Positions 11,546 to 21,803 of a DNA stretch of 64,000 nucleotides are shown here, in pieces (the stretch's first letter is position 1; each line of letters starts with the position of its first letter). The stretch is from the NCBI GenBank assembly GCA_965229615.1, contig OZ245890.1:434001-498000 (forward strand), given 5' to 3'. Source of the stretch: G965229615 sp965229615. GTDB lineage: Bacteria; Pseudomonadota; Alphaproteobacteria; Rickettsiales; Midichloriaceae. The notes beneath the pieces were generated by a model. It was not told the origin of the DNA. It did not search any database and was given only the letters and a program-made list of their open reading frames with translations. The translations under genes and the position numbers were made by a program.

Positions 11546-11848
11546 ATAGTATTTTGTGTCTTGGTATTCAGACTGACAACCTATATCATATAGTAATAGA
11601 ATGTTAAGAATTTTTTAACTTTTTTAGTTTTAAGCATCCATCTGCTTATTTTTTAATCAATATATATAGTATCATCATATTGGATATCACAATTACTCTG
11701 TCCTATAATATATTTGACATTACTGCACTGTCTGATATGAAAAACATTGTTGTTAAATGATTTTAACTTTTATGTTGGACATTCATAACTTACAAAGTAA
11801 AGTATTATATATATTACAAGTCATCATCTTTATTTACTGTTGAACCGC
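11540..11848. other. Intergenic region between divergent paralogue B and uvrA
   Basis: About 310 bp, very AT-rich, between two divergent genes. It must hold both promoters, but I find no convincing -35/-10 pair, hairpin or small gene. Confidence 0.5.
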
Positions 11849-14743
11849 ATGACAATTGAAAGTAAGTCGATATCAATCAAAGGTGCTAAGGAAAATAACC
11901 TCAGAAACATCAATATTAATATACCAAAAAATAAATTGGTTGTTATTACTGGTGTGAGTGGCTCAGGCAAATCTTCACTTGCGTTTGATACAATATATGC
12001 TGAAGGTAAACGTAGATACATGAATAGTTTATCTAGTTACACAAGGCATTTTGAAATGCAAAGTAGACCTGATATTGAGTCAATCGTAGGTCTATCACCA
12101 GCAATAGCAATCGAGCAAAAAAATAGCACCAAAAATCCCCGTTCTACTGTTGCTACTGTTACTGAAATATATGATTATCTTAGGGTGCTCTTTGCAAGGG
12201 TTGGCATTCCATATTCTCCTAGTACAGCCCAGCAAATTACTAAGCATACACCGGCAGAAATCATTAATAAAATATGTAATCTACCAACTAATACAAGAGC
12301 TTGCTTTGTTATTCCAGCACAAGATAATGAAAGAAGTGATCATTGTAAAATGATCATCCAATTGCGAAAGCATGGTTGCACACAGGTGATAGTAGACAAT
12401 GTGTTATATGATGTTGAAGAACTACCCTTACTAGATGATGAATCATATATAATTGAGGGGGTAATGAAGGAAATTACAATAACACAAGAAGTTGAATGCA
12501 GGCAAAATGTTATAGCAAGTGTTTATAGAGGAATGAGTATAGGTAATGGAGTATTATATGTGGATTTGATTGAGTATGATAATAATGCCTTTGATGCTAA
12601 AAAAGACTACTATGCTGATGTTAGATGTATGGATTTAAAAACAAAAAAAAGGTTAATATTTTCGGAAAAATATTGTTGTCCTATATCTGACTTTCAAATA
12701 GATGAAATAGAACCAAAACTATTTTCTTTTAATAGTCCACACGGTGCATGTAAAGAGTGTGAAGGACTAGGTATAGAAAATGCATTCAATGCAAGCTTAA
12801 TTGTACCAAATCCTAGCCTGAGCATTCAAGGTGGTGCAATAGCACCATGGGAAGAAGTATTAAGTAAAACAGCAACTCTTGCTAAAAAAAGAGCATATGA
12901 TAAGACCTTTGAAAACTTAGCTCTATATTATGATTTCAGCCTCAGTACACCATTTATGAATCTTTCTTCCGAAATACAACGAATGATTCTTTACGGTCCA
13001 ACAGAGTCAACTGCAGTAGAAAAAAATAAGAAGCAACCTTTTGAAGGCATCATTCCAATGTTGGAGAAGGAATTGGAAAACACTGCTGTTACGTATGTAA
13101 TCGATGCATTGCATCATTACCAAACTCATAAGGAATGCTCAGGATGTAATGGTACGCGCCTCAAAGTGGAAGCACTGGCGGTGAAGATTGCAGAACACAA
13201 CATAGGTACACTCTGTCGTCTGACAATAGGTGAAATGTATGATTGGTTCATTTCTCTTCCTGAGAAACTCACATCTAATCAACTTCAAATAGCAGATAAA
13301 ATCACAAAGGAAGTCACAAAAAGACTAGGTTTTCTAATTGATATAGGTGTTGATTACCTAACGCTTAATAGAAGGTCAGCAACACTTTCTGGTGGTGAGA
13401 GTCAAAGGATAAAAATCGCTTCACAACTGGGTTGTGGTCTGGAAGGGCTGATATATGTACTGGATGAACCATCAATAGGCTTACATCAATCCGATAATGA
13501 TAAGCTGCTCGCAATCATGCAGAACCTCCGTGATATGGGTAACACTCTTGTTGTTGTTGAGCATGATGAGGATACGATAAAAGCATCGGATTATCTAATC
13601 GATGTTGGTCCTGGTGCTGGTAAAAATGGTGGGGAAATTGTTGCATGTGGTACACCGCAAGAAGTTGCAGTAAATCCTGATAGCATCACAGGGCAGTATC
13701 TTTCAGGTAAATTGTCAATAGCAGTGCCATTACAACGTAGAAAATTGGATCCAGATAGATGTATTGAAGTATTGGGTGCGTCATCACATAATTTACAGAA
13801 TATAGATGTGAAGTTGCCATTAGGATGCTTCATAGCAATCAGTGGGGTATCTGGCAGTGGTAAGTCAACGTTTGCGATACATACACTATACAAAGCATTA
13901 ATAAACAATCATAAAGATACGACTGGTATTTATAGGCAAATCAATGGAATGGAGAATATAGATAAAGTGATACAGGTTGATCAATCACCAATAGGAAGAA
14001 CACCTCGTTCAAACCCAATTACATATATCAATGTTTTCACAATGATAAGGGAATGCTTCGCATCACAACAAGAAGCTAAGAATCTAGGATTCAATGCAGG
14101 GTGCTTTTCTTTCAATGTAAAGGGGGGACGATGCGAATCCTGTGAAGGTGATGGGGTCATAAAGATTGAAATGCACTTTATGCCAGATGTTTATATAAAC
14201 TGTGAAGCTTGCAACGGAATGAGATATAATGGTCAAATATTGCAGGTGAAATATAAAGACAAATCAATCGCTGATGTTTTAAGAATGACAACAGATGAGG
14301 CTGTTGAATTGTTTTGTGACGTGCCTTTCATACATGAAAAACTTGTTGCGCTACAAGAAGTTGGATTGGGATATTTGCAAGTAGGACAGTCTGCTACAAC
14401 ACTATCTGGTGGCGAAGCACAGCGCATTAAACTTGCAAAGGAACTCTCAAGACGTTCTGTAGGCAGTACCTTCTATATTTTAGATGAACCAACAACTGGT
14501 CTGCACTTGCATGATATCAAGAAACTCCTGAATGTGCTGCATAAACTTGTAGAAAGTGGCCATACAGTTGTAACAATAGAACATAATTTAGATGTTATTA
14601 AAAACGCCGATTATGTTGTAGATTTCGGGCCATATGGCGGGAATTTAGGTGGTAGAATCATTGCAGCTGGTACACCAGAAGACGTTGCTATGAATGAGAA
14701 TAGCTTAACTGGTAAATATTTGAAACCATACTTAAAACTTTGA
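11849..14743 (+). CDS. uvrA: Excinuclease ABC subunit A
   Basis: Damage-recognition ATPase of nucleotide excision repair, working as a dimer with UvrB. The 964 residues contain two ABC ATPase modules: Walker A GVSGSGKSS at about 35 and GVSGSGKST at about 666, signature motifs LSGGESQRIKIA and LSGGEAQRIKLA, and Walker B regions VLDEPSIGLH and ILDEPTTGLH. Zinc-finger cysteines are visible in ACKECEGLG, ECSGCNGTR, RCESCEGDG and NCEACNGMR. The frame is open from a TTG at 11840, but the ATG at 11849 directly precedes the conserved N-terminal sequence. Length is normal. It is monocistronic, with pdhB starting about 120 bp downstream. Confidence 0.97.
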   Translation: MTIESKSISIKGAKENNLRNININIPKNKLVVITGVSGSGKSSLAFDTIYAEGKRRYMNSLSSYTRHFEMQSRPDIESIVGLSPAIAIEQKNSTKNPRSTVATVTEIYDYLRVLFARVGIPYSPSTAQQITKHTPAEIINKICNLPTNTRACFVIPAQDNERSDHCKMIIQLRKHGCTQVIVDNVLYDVEELPLLDDESYIIEGVMKEITITQEVECRQNVIASVYRGMSIGNGVLYVDLIEYDNNAFDAKKDYYADVRCMDLKTKKRLIFSEKYCCPISDFQIDEIEPKLFSFNSPHGACKECEGLGIENAFNASLIVPNPSLSIQGGAIAPWEEVLSKTATLAKKRAYDKTFENLALYYDFSLSTPFMNLSSEIQRMILYGPTESTAVEKNKKQPFEGIIPMLEKELENTAVTYVIDALHHYQTHKECSGCNGTRLKVEALAVKIAEHNIGTLCRLTIGEMYDWFISLPEKLTSNQLQIADKITKEVTKRLGFLIDIGVDYLTLNRRSATLSGGESQRIKIASQLGCGLEGLIYVLDEPSIGLHQSDNDKLLAIMQNLRDMGNTLVVVEHDEDTIKASDYLIDVGPGAGKNGGEIVACGTPQEVAVNPDSITGQYLSGKLSIAVPLQRRKLDPDRCIEVLGASSHNLQNIDVKLPLGCFIAISGVSGSGKSTFAIHTLYKALINNHKDTTGIYRQINGMENIDKVIQVDQSPIGRTPRSNPITYINVFTMIRECFASQQEAKNLGFNAGCFSFNVKGGRCESCEGDGVIKIEMHFMPDVYINCEACNGMRYNGQILQVKYKDKSIADVLRMTTDEAVELFCDVPFIHEKLVALQEVGLGYLQVGQSATTLSGGEAQRIKLAKELSRRSVGSTFYILDEPTTGLHLHDIKKLLNVLHKLVESGHTVVTIEHNLDVIKNADYVVDFGPYGGNLGGRIIAAGTPEDVAMNENSLTGKYLKPYLKL

Positions 14744-14861
14744 AAACATCTGGTTTCTAGATCACATGGTTTTGTATGGCTATTTAATATATACAAATGA
14801 GTTAATGTTGATGCTATAATCGGATGACAATGATTATAATTTGTACAACGCAAAAGATACA

Positions 14862-15848
14862 ATGTCACATTCAGTTACTGTACGTGAAGCATTAAGGGAT
14901 GCTATGGCGGAAGAAATGCGCAGAAATGGAGATGTTTTTATTATGGGAGAAGAGGTAGGATTTTATCAGGGAGCATATAAGGTCACACAAGGCTTACTTG
15001 AAGAGTTTGGTATAGAAAGGGTTATAGACGCTCCAATTAGTGAATATGGTTTCACTGGTATTTGCATTGGTGCTGCCTTTTCTGGTTTGCGCCCAGTAGT
15101 TGAATTCATGACATTCAATTTTGCGATGCAAGCAATTGATCATATCGTGAATTCCGCAGCTAAAACTCTATATATGTCTGGTGGCATGATGAAGTGCCCA
15201 ATAGTTTTTCGTGGTCCAAATGGCGCGGCAGCACGTGTAGCTGCACAACATTCACAAAACTATGCAAGCTGGTATGGTCATGTACCAGGTTTGAAGGTGA
15301 TAGCACCATGCTCAGCAGAGGATGCGAAGGGACTATTGAAGACTGCTATAAGAGATGACGGTCCTGTTGTGTTTTTAGAGAATGAAATACTCTATGGTGA
15401 AAGCGGAGTTGTTAATCAAGATGTTGATCATCTTATACCAATAGGTAAGGGGAGAATTTGTCGTAATGGTGATGATGTAACAATAGTAGCCTATTCACGC
15501 CAGGTGCATGATGCGTTGGTGGCAGCTGAAGAGTTACAGAGTGAATGTGATATCGATGCTGAGATTATAGATTTAAGAACAATCAGACCAATCGATATCA
15601 ACATGATTATTGAGTCTATACAAAAGACAAACAGACTGGTAGTAGTAGATGAATGTTGGCCATTTTGCTCTGTTGCATCAGAGATATCAGCACAAATCAT
15701 GGAAAAGGCATTTGATTACTTAGATGTACCTGTTATAAGAGTTAATGCAAAGGATGTTCCACTGCCATATGCAGGTAATCTTGAGAAATTAGCATTGCCA
15801 TCTTGTGATGATATTGTGAAAGCTGCAAAGGCAGCATGTTATAAATAG
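14862..15848 (+). CDS. pdhB: Pyruvate dehydrogenase E1 component, beta subunit
   Basis: This is the beta half of the thiamine-diphosphate-dependent E1 enzyme that decarboxylates pyruvate for acetyl-CoA supply. The 328 residues start [15 protein letters not shown] and carry [18 protein letters not shown] with the Glu that contacts the thiamine ring, [12 protein letters not shown], and [11 protein letters not shown]. The C-terminus has the swivel domain with VVVDECWPF and [15 protein letters not shown]. The usual alphaproteobacterial subunit has an N-terminal lipoyl domain; this one lacks it, as in rickettsial PdhB. The ATG at 14862 is chosen over an upstream TTG at 14841. pdhA is not in the window. 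recR follows after 10 bp. Confidence 0.95.
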   Translation: MSHSVTVREALRDAMAEEMRRNGDVFIMGEEVGFYQGAYKVTQGLLEEFGIERVIDAPISEYGFTGICIGAAFSGLRPVVEFMTFNFAMQAIDHIVNSAAKTLYMSGGMMKCPIVFRGPNGAAARVAAQHSQNYASWYGHVPGLKVIAPCSAEDAKGLLKTAIRDDGPVVFLENEILYGESGVVNQDVDHLIPIGKGRICRNGDDVTIVAYSRQVHDALVAAEELQSECDIDAEIIDLRTIRPIDINMIIESIQKTNRLVVVDECWPFCSVASEISAQIMEKAFDYLDVPVIRVNAKDVPLPYAGNLEKLALPSCDDIVKAAKAACYK

Positions 15849-15858
15849 TAATATAACT

Positions 15859-16509
15859 ATGTCAAAGCATCAAAAAAGTTATCATCTCGATGCACTTGAA
15901 AAGCATAATAATGTGCATCAACATAACAATTATGTTAACAGTGCTACGGAAACGTTCCAGAGAGTATGCAGGTTAAGTTATAGATCAGCACAGAGACTTG
16001 TTATTCAAATGTTGTATGATAAGGATCAGCTATTGCATCTTAGTAACATATTACATAACTTACACAATAGTTTACAAAGATGTAAAAGGTGTAACAATAT
16101 TGATGTTAATGATATATGTAGTATATGCATTGATAATACAAGAGATGAAAATATCATATGTGTTGTTGAAAGCATGGTTCATATGCTTGCAATAGAAAGA
16201 AGTGGATGTTTTTCAGGTAAATATCATATCATATTTGATAATATAAAACGACAGATAGCAATTGATACATCTGCTATTGATATACTTCTAGATAGATTAC
16301 ACGATATGAAGATACACGAGATTATAATAGGTTTGGATAGTTCGCTCAATGGTGAAGTAATAACACAATATATCCTTGATATGCTTCCACATAATATAAA
16401 GGTTACAAGACTTGCATTTGGTATACCAGTTGGTGCAAACATTGAGTATATGGACTCCGACACACTGGGTATTGCAATAAACACGAGACAGGAAATTATA
16501 AAAAAATAA
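15859..16509 (+). CDS. recR: Recombination mediator RecR (divergent)
   Basis: RecR works with RecO (and RecF) to load RecA on SSB-coated gaps. The 216-residue protein has a helix-hairpin-helix region (RLSYRSAQRLVIQML), a four-cysteine zinc finger (CKRCNN and ICSIC near residues 75-90), a Toprim domain starting IICVVES, and the strongly conserved end VTRLAFGIPVGANIEYMDSDTLGIAI. It carries about 25 extra N-terminal residues, and the middle of the Toprim domain is unusually diverged (the usual Gly-rich H-V-L-G-G segment is replaced by KYHIIFDN). Only 17 bp separate it from virB3, so it probably shares the transcript of the secretion genes. Confidence 0.88.
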   Translation: MSKHQKSYHLDALEKHNNVHQHNNYVNSATETFQRVCRLSYRSAQRLVIQMLYDKDQLLHLSNILHNLHNSLQRCKRCNNIDVNDICSICIDNTRDENIICVVESMVHMLAIERSGCFSGKYHIIFDNIKRQIAIDTSAIDILLDRLHDMKIHEIIIGLDSSLNGEVITQYILDMLPHNIKVTRLAFGIPVGANIEYMDSDTLGIAINTRQEIIKK

Positions 16510-16526
16510 ATCCACTTATTTGACTC

Positions 16527-16817
16527 ATGAGTAATGAAGTAAAAGTTGATGCACTATTCGTTGGTTTAACAAGACCACCAATGCTGTTAGGCGTAAGTTA
16601 TAACTTTGTCGTTTTCAATGTATTCATATGCATGACATTGTACATAGAATTTGCAGAGTTTAAGTACTTTGCATTGATGTTACCAATGCATCTTATAGGC
16701 TATCACTTTTGCTCAAAGGAGCCGCTATTTATTGAACTTTTCAGGATTAAGTCAGCAAAATGTCCAAGACGTAGAAATACATTGTATCATAATGGAAACT
16801 CATATGATCCATCATAG
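16527..16817 (+). CDS. virB3: Type IV secretion protein VirB3
   Basis: Small inner-membrane subunit of the conjugation-type T4SS. The 96 residues begin with the VirB3 hallmark DALFVGLTRPPMLLGV and contain two hydrophobic helices (about 25-45 and 50-65). The C-terminal tail is polar and basic. It lies directly upstream of virB4 (15 bp), the order found in other Rickettsiales rvh clusters. Function is established for the family: it associates with VirB4 and VirB6 at the inner membrane. Confidence 0.95.
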   Translation: MSNEVKVDALFVGLTRPPMLLGVSYNFVVFNVFICMTLYIEFAEFKYFALMLPMHLIGYHFCSKEPLFIELFRIKSAKCPRRRNTLYHNGNSYDPS

Positions 16818-16832
16818 ATTGACAGATAATTA

Positions 16833-19259
16833 ATGGTATATATGTCAAATATACTAGATGCTTTTAAATCTACTTTTACTGATCAAAGGATTTTTGATCT
16901 CGAATGCAATGCAAGTCATTTCATAGATGTGGTGTCACACTGGGGCAGCGATGCACTATTTACGTCAGATAATAGGATGATGCAAATCATAAAATTAGGA
17001 GGTTATTCATTTGAAACAGCTGATGATGAAGATTTGGATATCAAAAAGGATCTTAGGAATGGTTTGTTTAAAGGCATAGGTGATAGTGGCATAAGTTTAT
17101 ATTTTCATATTATTAGAAGGCAAAAATCTCCATATCCTGACGGCTATATAGACCCAGACATGCCATATGGTTTCACAGCTTATTTGGATAAGGTATGGGT
17201 AGAAAGATGTAATGTAAAGGAATCATTTGTAAATGAGCTGTATATAACTCTCATATGCAAGGCAAAATATAGCAATGACATTATTTCTAAAATCGGAAGA
17301 AAAATGTTGAAAAAATCAAATGATGAGGGAGCATGGCAAACAGCAATGAATGAAGCACACGAGAACTTGTTAGAAATAAGTTCGCGTATTAAAACTAGCT
17401 TGCGTGATTATGCTCCAGAAGTTTTATCACTTGAGAATATTGATGGCCTTACCTATTCCAAACCAGCAGAATTTCTAAGCAATATAGTAAACGGCATAGA
17501 TGATAGAAGAATTCTATATGTACCAGATAATCTTGCAAGACATATAGTTAACTCACGCTTACATTTTGGCAGCAAGATCATAGAAATCAAACAACATGAC
17601 GGTGAGCATAAATTTGCTGCAATGGTGAGTATAAAAGAATATGGCCCCAAAACATGGGCTGGCATACTTGACTCATTTCTTAGAATGCCATTTGAGTTTG
17701 TGGTATCACAATCCTATACCTTTTCCAATAGGCAGACAGCAATAAATAAAATGCAACTGCAACAGAATAGAATGATTCAGGCTGAGGATAAAGCTGTATC
17801 GCAGGTAGTTGAGATTAGTGAGGCACTTGATAAAGCAATGAGTGGTATCATAGGTTTTGGTGAACATCATATGACTGTTATGTGCGTTGCAAATGATAAG
17901 AAAAAACTTGAAAACTTCACATCAATGGCGCTTGTGGAAGTGCTTAATACTGGTGGTATTAGTGTGAGAGAAAAGGTGAACATGGAACCGGCATTTTGGG
18001 GACAAGTGCCTGGTAACTTTAATTTCCTTGTGCGGCGTGCAACAATTAACACAAATAATTTAGCCGCCTTCAATTCATTACATAATTATCCCCTCGGTAA
18101 ACAACATGGTAATTTTTGGGGTGATGCTGTGACGGTCTTGGATACAACATCTGGCACTCCATACTATTTTAATTTTCACTTGAGAGATGTTGGACATACA
18201 ACGATTATAGGACCAACTGGTAGTGGAAAAACAGTATTAATGAATTTTTTATGTGCCCAAGCTCAGAAGTTTAGGTGCAGACTATTCTTTTTTGATAAGG
18301 ATCGTGGTGCTGAGATATTCATTAGAGCGATCATGGGACAATATACTATTATAGATCCAAGTAAAAAGTGTGGTTTTAACCCATTACAATTGGAAGACAC
18401 AGGTGAAAACAGAACTTTTTTATTAGACTGGTTGAAGCAATTAGTATCAATATTAGGTGAAACTGTTTCAGCTGAAGACATTGCATTGCTCACAGCAGCA
18501 ATCAATGGCAATTACAAACTTGATCCTAAAAATAGAAAACTGTCGAACATTGCACCATTTTTAGGACTAGAAGGTCCTGGAACCATTGCTGGTAGACTTG
18601 CAATGTGGCATACCAATGGTTCTCATGCAAGAATATTTGATAATGATGAAGATGTTATAGATTTCAGCAAATCTAGCATTTTTGGGTTTGAAATGGCTGA
18701 GTTGTTAAAGGATAAATTTTCTCTTGGCCCAGTATTGTTATATTTATTCCACAGAATAAATATGTCACTAGATGGCACACCAAGCATGATAGTGTTAGAT
18801 GAAGCGTGGGCACTAATAGATAATCCTGTTTTTGCTCCGAAAATAAAAGATTGGTTGAAAGTTTTACGAAAACTTAATACATTTGTTGTGTTTGCTACAC
18901 AGAGTGTTGAGGATGCGAGTAAAAGTGCAATCAGTGACACCCTTATACAGCAGACTGCAACACAAATATTTTTGCCGAATCTAAAAGCAACAGAGGTGTA
19001 TAGAAGTGCTTTTATGTTAAGCGAGAGAGAGTATCATCTTATTAAGACAATAGACCCATCTAGCAGATATTTCTTGGTTAAACAGGGATTGGATGCTGTT
19101 GTAGCACGTGTTAATTTGCTTGGGATGGATGATGTTATTAGTATTCTATCAGGACGTGCAGATACCGTTCTAATACTAGATGAGGTAATAGAGCAATGTG
19201 GAGATGACCCAGAAGTATGGATACCGATGTTTAATCGTAGGATCAAGGAACAACGTTAA
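16833..19259 (+). CDS. virB4: Type IV secretion ATPase VirB4
   Basis: The largest T4SS ATPase, a peripheral inner-membrane motor. The 808 residues have the N-terminal CagE/TrbE domain (through about residue 400) followed by a RecA-like ATPase: Walker A GPTGSGKT at about 460-467, FFDKDRGAEIF, and Walker B MIVLDEAWALID with Glu about 657, then FATQSVEDAS. Two in-frame ATGs (16833 and 16842) are possible; the second gives MSNILDAFKS. Length and motifs are intact, so the protein should be active. Nine bases separate it from the first virB6. Confidence 0.97.
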   Translation: MVYMSNILDAFKSTFTDQRIFDLECNASHFIDVVSHWGSDALFTSDNRMMQIIKLGGYSFETADDEDLDIKKDLRNGLFKGIGDSGISLYFHIIRRQKSPYPDGYIDPDMPYGFTAYLDKVWVERCNVKESFVNELYITLICKAKYSNDIISKIGRKMLKKSNDEGAWQTAMNEAHENLLEISSRIKTSLRDYAPEVLSLENIDGLTYSKPAEFLSNIVNGIDDRRILYVPDNLARHIVNSRLHFGSKIIEIKQHDGEHKFAAMVSIKEYGPKTWAGILDSFLRMPFEFVVSQSYTFSNRQTAINKMQLQQNRMIQAEDKAVSQVVEISEALDKAMSGIIGFGEHHMTVMCVANDKKKLENFTSMALVEVLNTGGISVREKVNMEPAFWGQVPGNFNFLVRRATINTNNLAAFNSLHNYPLGKQHGNFWGDAVTVLDTTSGTPYYFNFHLRDVGHTTIIGPTGSGKTVLMNFLCAQAQKFRCRLFFFDKDRGAEIFIRAIMGQYTIIDPSKKCGFNPLQLEDTGENRTFLLDWLKQLVSILGETVSAEDIALLTAAINGNYKLDPKNRKLSNIAPFLGLEGPGTIAGRLAMWHTNGSHARIFDNDEDVIDFSKSSIFGFEMAELLKDKFSLGPVLLYLFHRINMSLDGTPSMIVLDEAWALIDNPVFAPKIKDWLKVLRKLNTFVVFATQSVEDASKSAISDTLIQQTATQIFLPNLKATEVYRSAFMLSEREYHLIKTIDPSSRYFLVKQGLDAVVARVNLLGMDDVISILSGRADTVLILDEVIEQCGDDPEVWIPMFNRRIKEQR

Positions 19260-19268
19260 ATTAAAACA

Positions 19269-21800
19269 ATGCATGATATGACAACAGCTAAATGTGTATG
19301 TACTTTAAAGAAAATATTCTTGATATTATTGTTAGCAATAGGATTTGAGCTTGTCCACGATCTTAATTATAATGAGTGTCATGCACAGTATAACAGTTTA
19401 GCAGAGCGTGAGGAGGCCTTCAGTGGCAAGAGCATAGCTGATGTAGTTGGTAGTATAGTTGCAACTGTAATAAATTGCCTACTTGTTTCTGTAGTTGTTA
19501 ATACTAGTCAGTTGGAGCAGGTATGTATTCCAAGAATGATTGCAGCAGATTTCGATGATTGTGAGGGGATTGATGTTAGTGTATCATTTGTACCAGGAGA
19601 AGCTGTTATAGTCGTAGCTGCACTTGTTGCTGCTGTAGTTTTATTTTTCACACCTCTTGCATATATTGTTTGGACAACATTGGCAGTCTATGCTGTGTTT
19701 GCTGTAGTTGCTTGTCTTGGCACATATGTCATGGCTCCTCATGAATATATTAGTAAAAAGCTTAAGGACAATAAGGCAAAGGTGAGCACAGACTTGACAG
19801 CAGCGGATGTTCCATTCTTTTACAATTGTCGTGATAACGCACAACCCACTGATATAGATGTTTTAAAGCGTGGGGATTTATTTAAAACTGAGTATGGCAA
19901 CATGAATACCTCATCATCACCATATTGCGTTGGTGATGCGAAATATTATGCTACTGATCAAATATCAGGTATTGACGAAAGGGTAAAACCTGGCTCGGTT
20001 GTAGTTCATACAATTAAAATATTAGATATAATAACAGCAAAATCATATAATAAGAGGAATGATAAGGAATATATATTCACAGTTGATGATATTAGGAAGG
20101 GTAAGACATATGGTCAGATGAGAGGTTTTTATAGACTGCACAACAGCACAGTACAGTTGTGTGTTACGGCACTGACAATAGTATTGCCTGTAATCGGAGG
20201 TTGTACATACATTGCTCCACCAATTGAGATAACACAACATGGTGATAAATATTTCGAAGACACAAGATGCAAGTATTTTCTTTCATCAAGATCGGATTTA
20301 GCAGGTGTAGGTAATGCAATCCTTAACGGTAGTGCTGACTCTTATAAATCATCAGTTGGGTTGTTTTTGAGGAGTGATTTGCATATTATAAGCACTGTTG
20401 TTGGTTGCATCAAAGATGTTTTGAACAAGGTTGTGCTGGGTCAGTCTAGTGATGTAAGTAACACATCATTTTTATATAAAGTGCAAAGGGCATTAGAGCA
20501 GATAGTAAAAGTTGTATTAGTAATATACATATCTATTGTTGGTATTAAAATCATGAGTGCGCAACAAACACCACAAACTGGTGAGATCATGATGTATATT
20601 ATTAAGTTTGTTTTTGTTTTTGTAATGGCTGGGTTGGCTGGTCGTAGTATATGGTACAGCAGTGAACAAGACAGTTACTTTGGCAAAAAGGGTTTATACC
20701 CCATGGCGCTTGAGGCTATGGAGACACTCGTGGACAATGTTTTACAAGCTGCAAACAGTACAACTGCTGTCAAGATGTGTTATCACGCTGATATAATGAA
20801 TGCAGAACATAATGTTTTATCACAACACGATATTCCGGTGAGTAGTATAACGGGTAAGCATGTTGAACCGACCAAAGGCGCCGGCAATGTGGTTAAGATG
20901 ACTACATGGGATTTTTTAGACTGCAAGCTTGTCAACTATCTGAATTTTGGTTCTTGCAATTATACGATAAGTGGTATGATTAGCTTATGGCTCCCAAGTG
21001 TGTGCATATTGTACCCATTTTCTTTCATTTTTGCTATTATAACACTCATTTATGTAGTATTTCTTCTCCTTACAATATTGCAGTTTGTGCAACTTGCTGT
21101 TGTGAGTATGTTTGCACTGACAATTCTTGTTTTAGTATCACCAATTATGGTTTGTTTCTTATTATTTGAGTATACAAAACAAACGTTTCAGTCATGGTTT
21201 AAAATGCTGTTGGGTTATATAATGTTCCCTGCATTGATATTCACATTTGTTGCTCTGATGATTAGCACATTTGATTCGATATTCTATGGACAGGTAATGG
21301 AGAAATGTGCTGATAGCACACAATGTACTATACAAGAGATATGTGGTATTAATGGTGAAACTCACAAGCAGCAAAGTAAATCATTATACTGTCAGTTTGC
21401 AGGTTTAGCTCTACAACAAAATACAGAATACGCTAATAATCCAACAATGTGTGGTATGAGAGCTGGTCATTTTGTAAATGTTTTAACTGAGATGCATGGT
21501 ATACCTCCTAAACCATGGCCTTCCATATTTCACTTATACAGAATGACAAACGATGCTTTGGAGGCTTTATTACAACCACTGCTGAAGATGATGTTATTTA
21601 CAATATTATTTTATTACTTGATAAGTGCAGTGTTGAACTTTATTGAAGCTCTATTGGGCGTGTATGGTATTTCTGGCACAACACCACAATACACTAACAG
21701 AGTAAGTGCTGCTGTTAGTACTGGTGTAAAACTAGCAAGTATGCAGGTAGGCCTTGCTAAAGATGCTGCAAAAGGGCTTATGAAGCGGATAAGCAGATAA
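19269..21800 (+). CDS. virB6: VirB6/TrbL-family T4SS channel protein, copy 1
   Basis: A polytopic inner-membrane T4SS component. Classical VirB6 is about 300 residues; this is 843. A signal-peptide-like hydrophobic segment lies at residues 15-30, followed by further hydrophobic stretches (about 115-160) and a Cys-containing loop region to about 400. The conserved VirB6 core with five or more helices is at about 405-680 (VKVVLVIYISIVGIKIM, LLTILQFVQLAVVSMFALTI, SWFKMLLGYIMFPALIF), with another helix near 770-800. Large extra-membrane domains of this sort are typical of Rickettsiales VirB6. An internal ATG (MTTAK) 12 bp after the chosen start is possible. It is three bases from the next copy. 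Confidence 0.9.
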   Translation: MHDMTTAKCVCTLKKIFLILLLAIGFELVHDLNYNECHAQYNSLAEREEAFSGKSIADVVGSIVATVINCLLVSVVVNTSQLEQVCIPRMIAADFDDCEGIDVSVSFVPGEAVIVVAALVAAVVLFFTPLAYIVWTTLAVYAVFAVVACLGTYVMAPHEYISKKLKDNKAKVSTDLTAADVPFFYNCRDNAQPTDIDVLKRGDLFKTEYGNMNTSSSPYCVGDAKYYATDQISGIDERVKPGSVVVHTIKILDIITAKSYNKRNDKEYIFTVDDIRKGKTYGQMRGFYRLHNSTVQLCVTALTIVLPVIGGCTYIAPPIEITQHGDKYFEDTRCKYFLSSRSDLAGVGNAILNGSADSYKSSVGLFLRSDLHIISTVVGCIKDVLNKVVLGQSSDVSNTSFLYKVQRALEQIVKVVLVIYISIVGIKIMSAQQTPQTGEIMMYIIKFVFVFVMAGLAGRSIWYSSEQDSYFGKKGLYPMALEAMETLVDNVLQAANSTTAVKMCYHADIMNAEHNVLSQHDIPVSSITGKHVEPTKGAGNVVKMTTWDFLDCKLVNYLNFGSCNYTISGMISLWLPSVCILYPFSFIFAIITLIYVVFLLLTILQFVQLAVVSMFALTILVLVSPIMVCFLLFEYTKQTFQSWFKMLLGYIMFPALIFTFVALMISTFDSIFYGQVMEKCADSTQCTIQEICGINGETHKQQSKSLYCQFAGLALQQNTEYANNPTMCGMRAGHFVNVLTEMHGIPPKPWPSIFHLYRMTNDALEALLQPLLKMMLFTILFYYLISAVLNFIEALLGVYGISGTTPQYTNRVSAAVSTGVKLASMQVGLAKDAAKGLMKRISR

Positions 21801-21803
21801 CAT

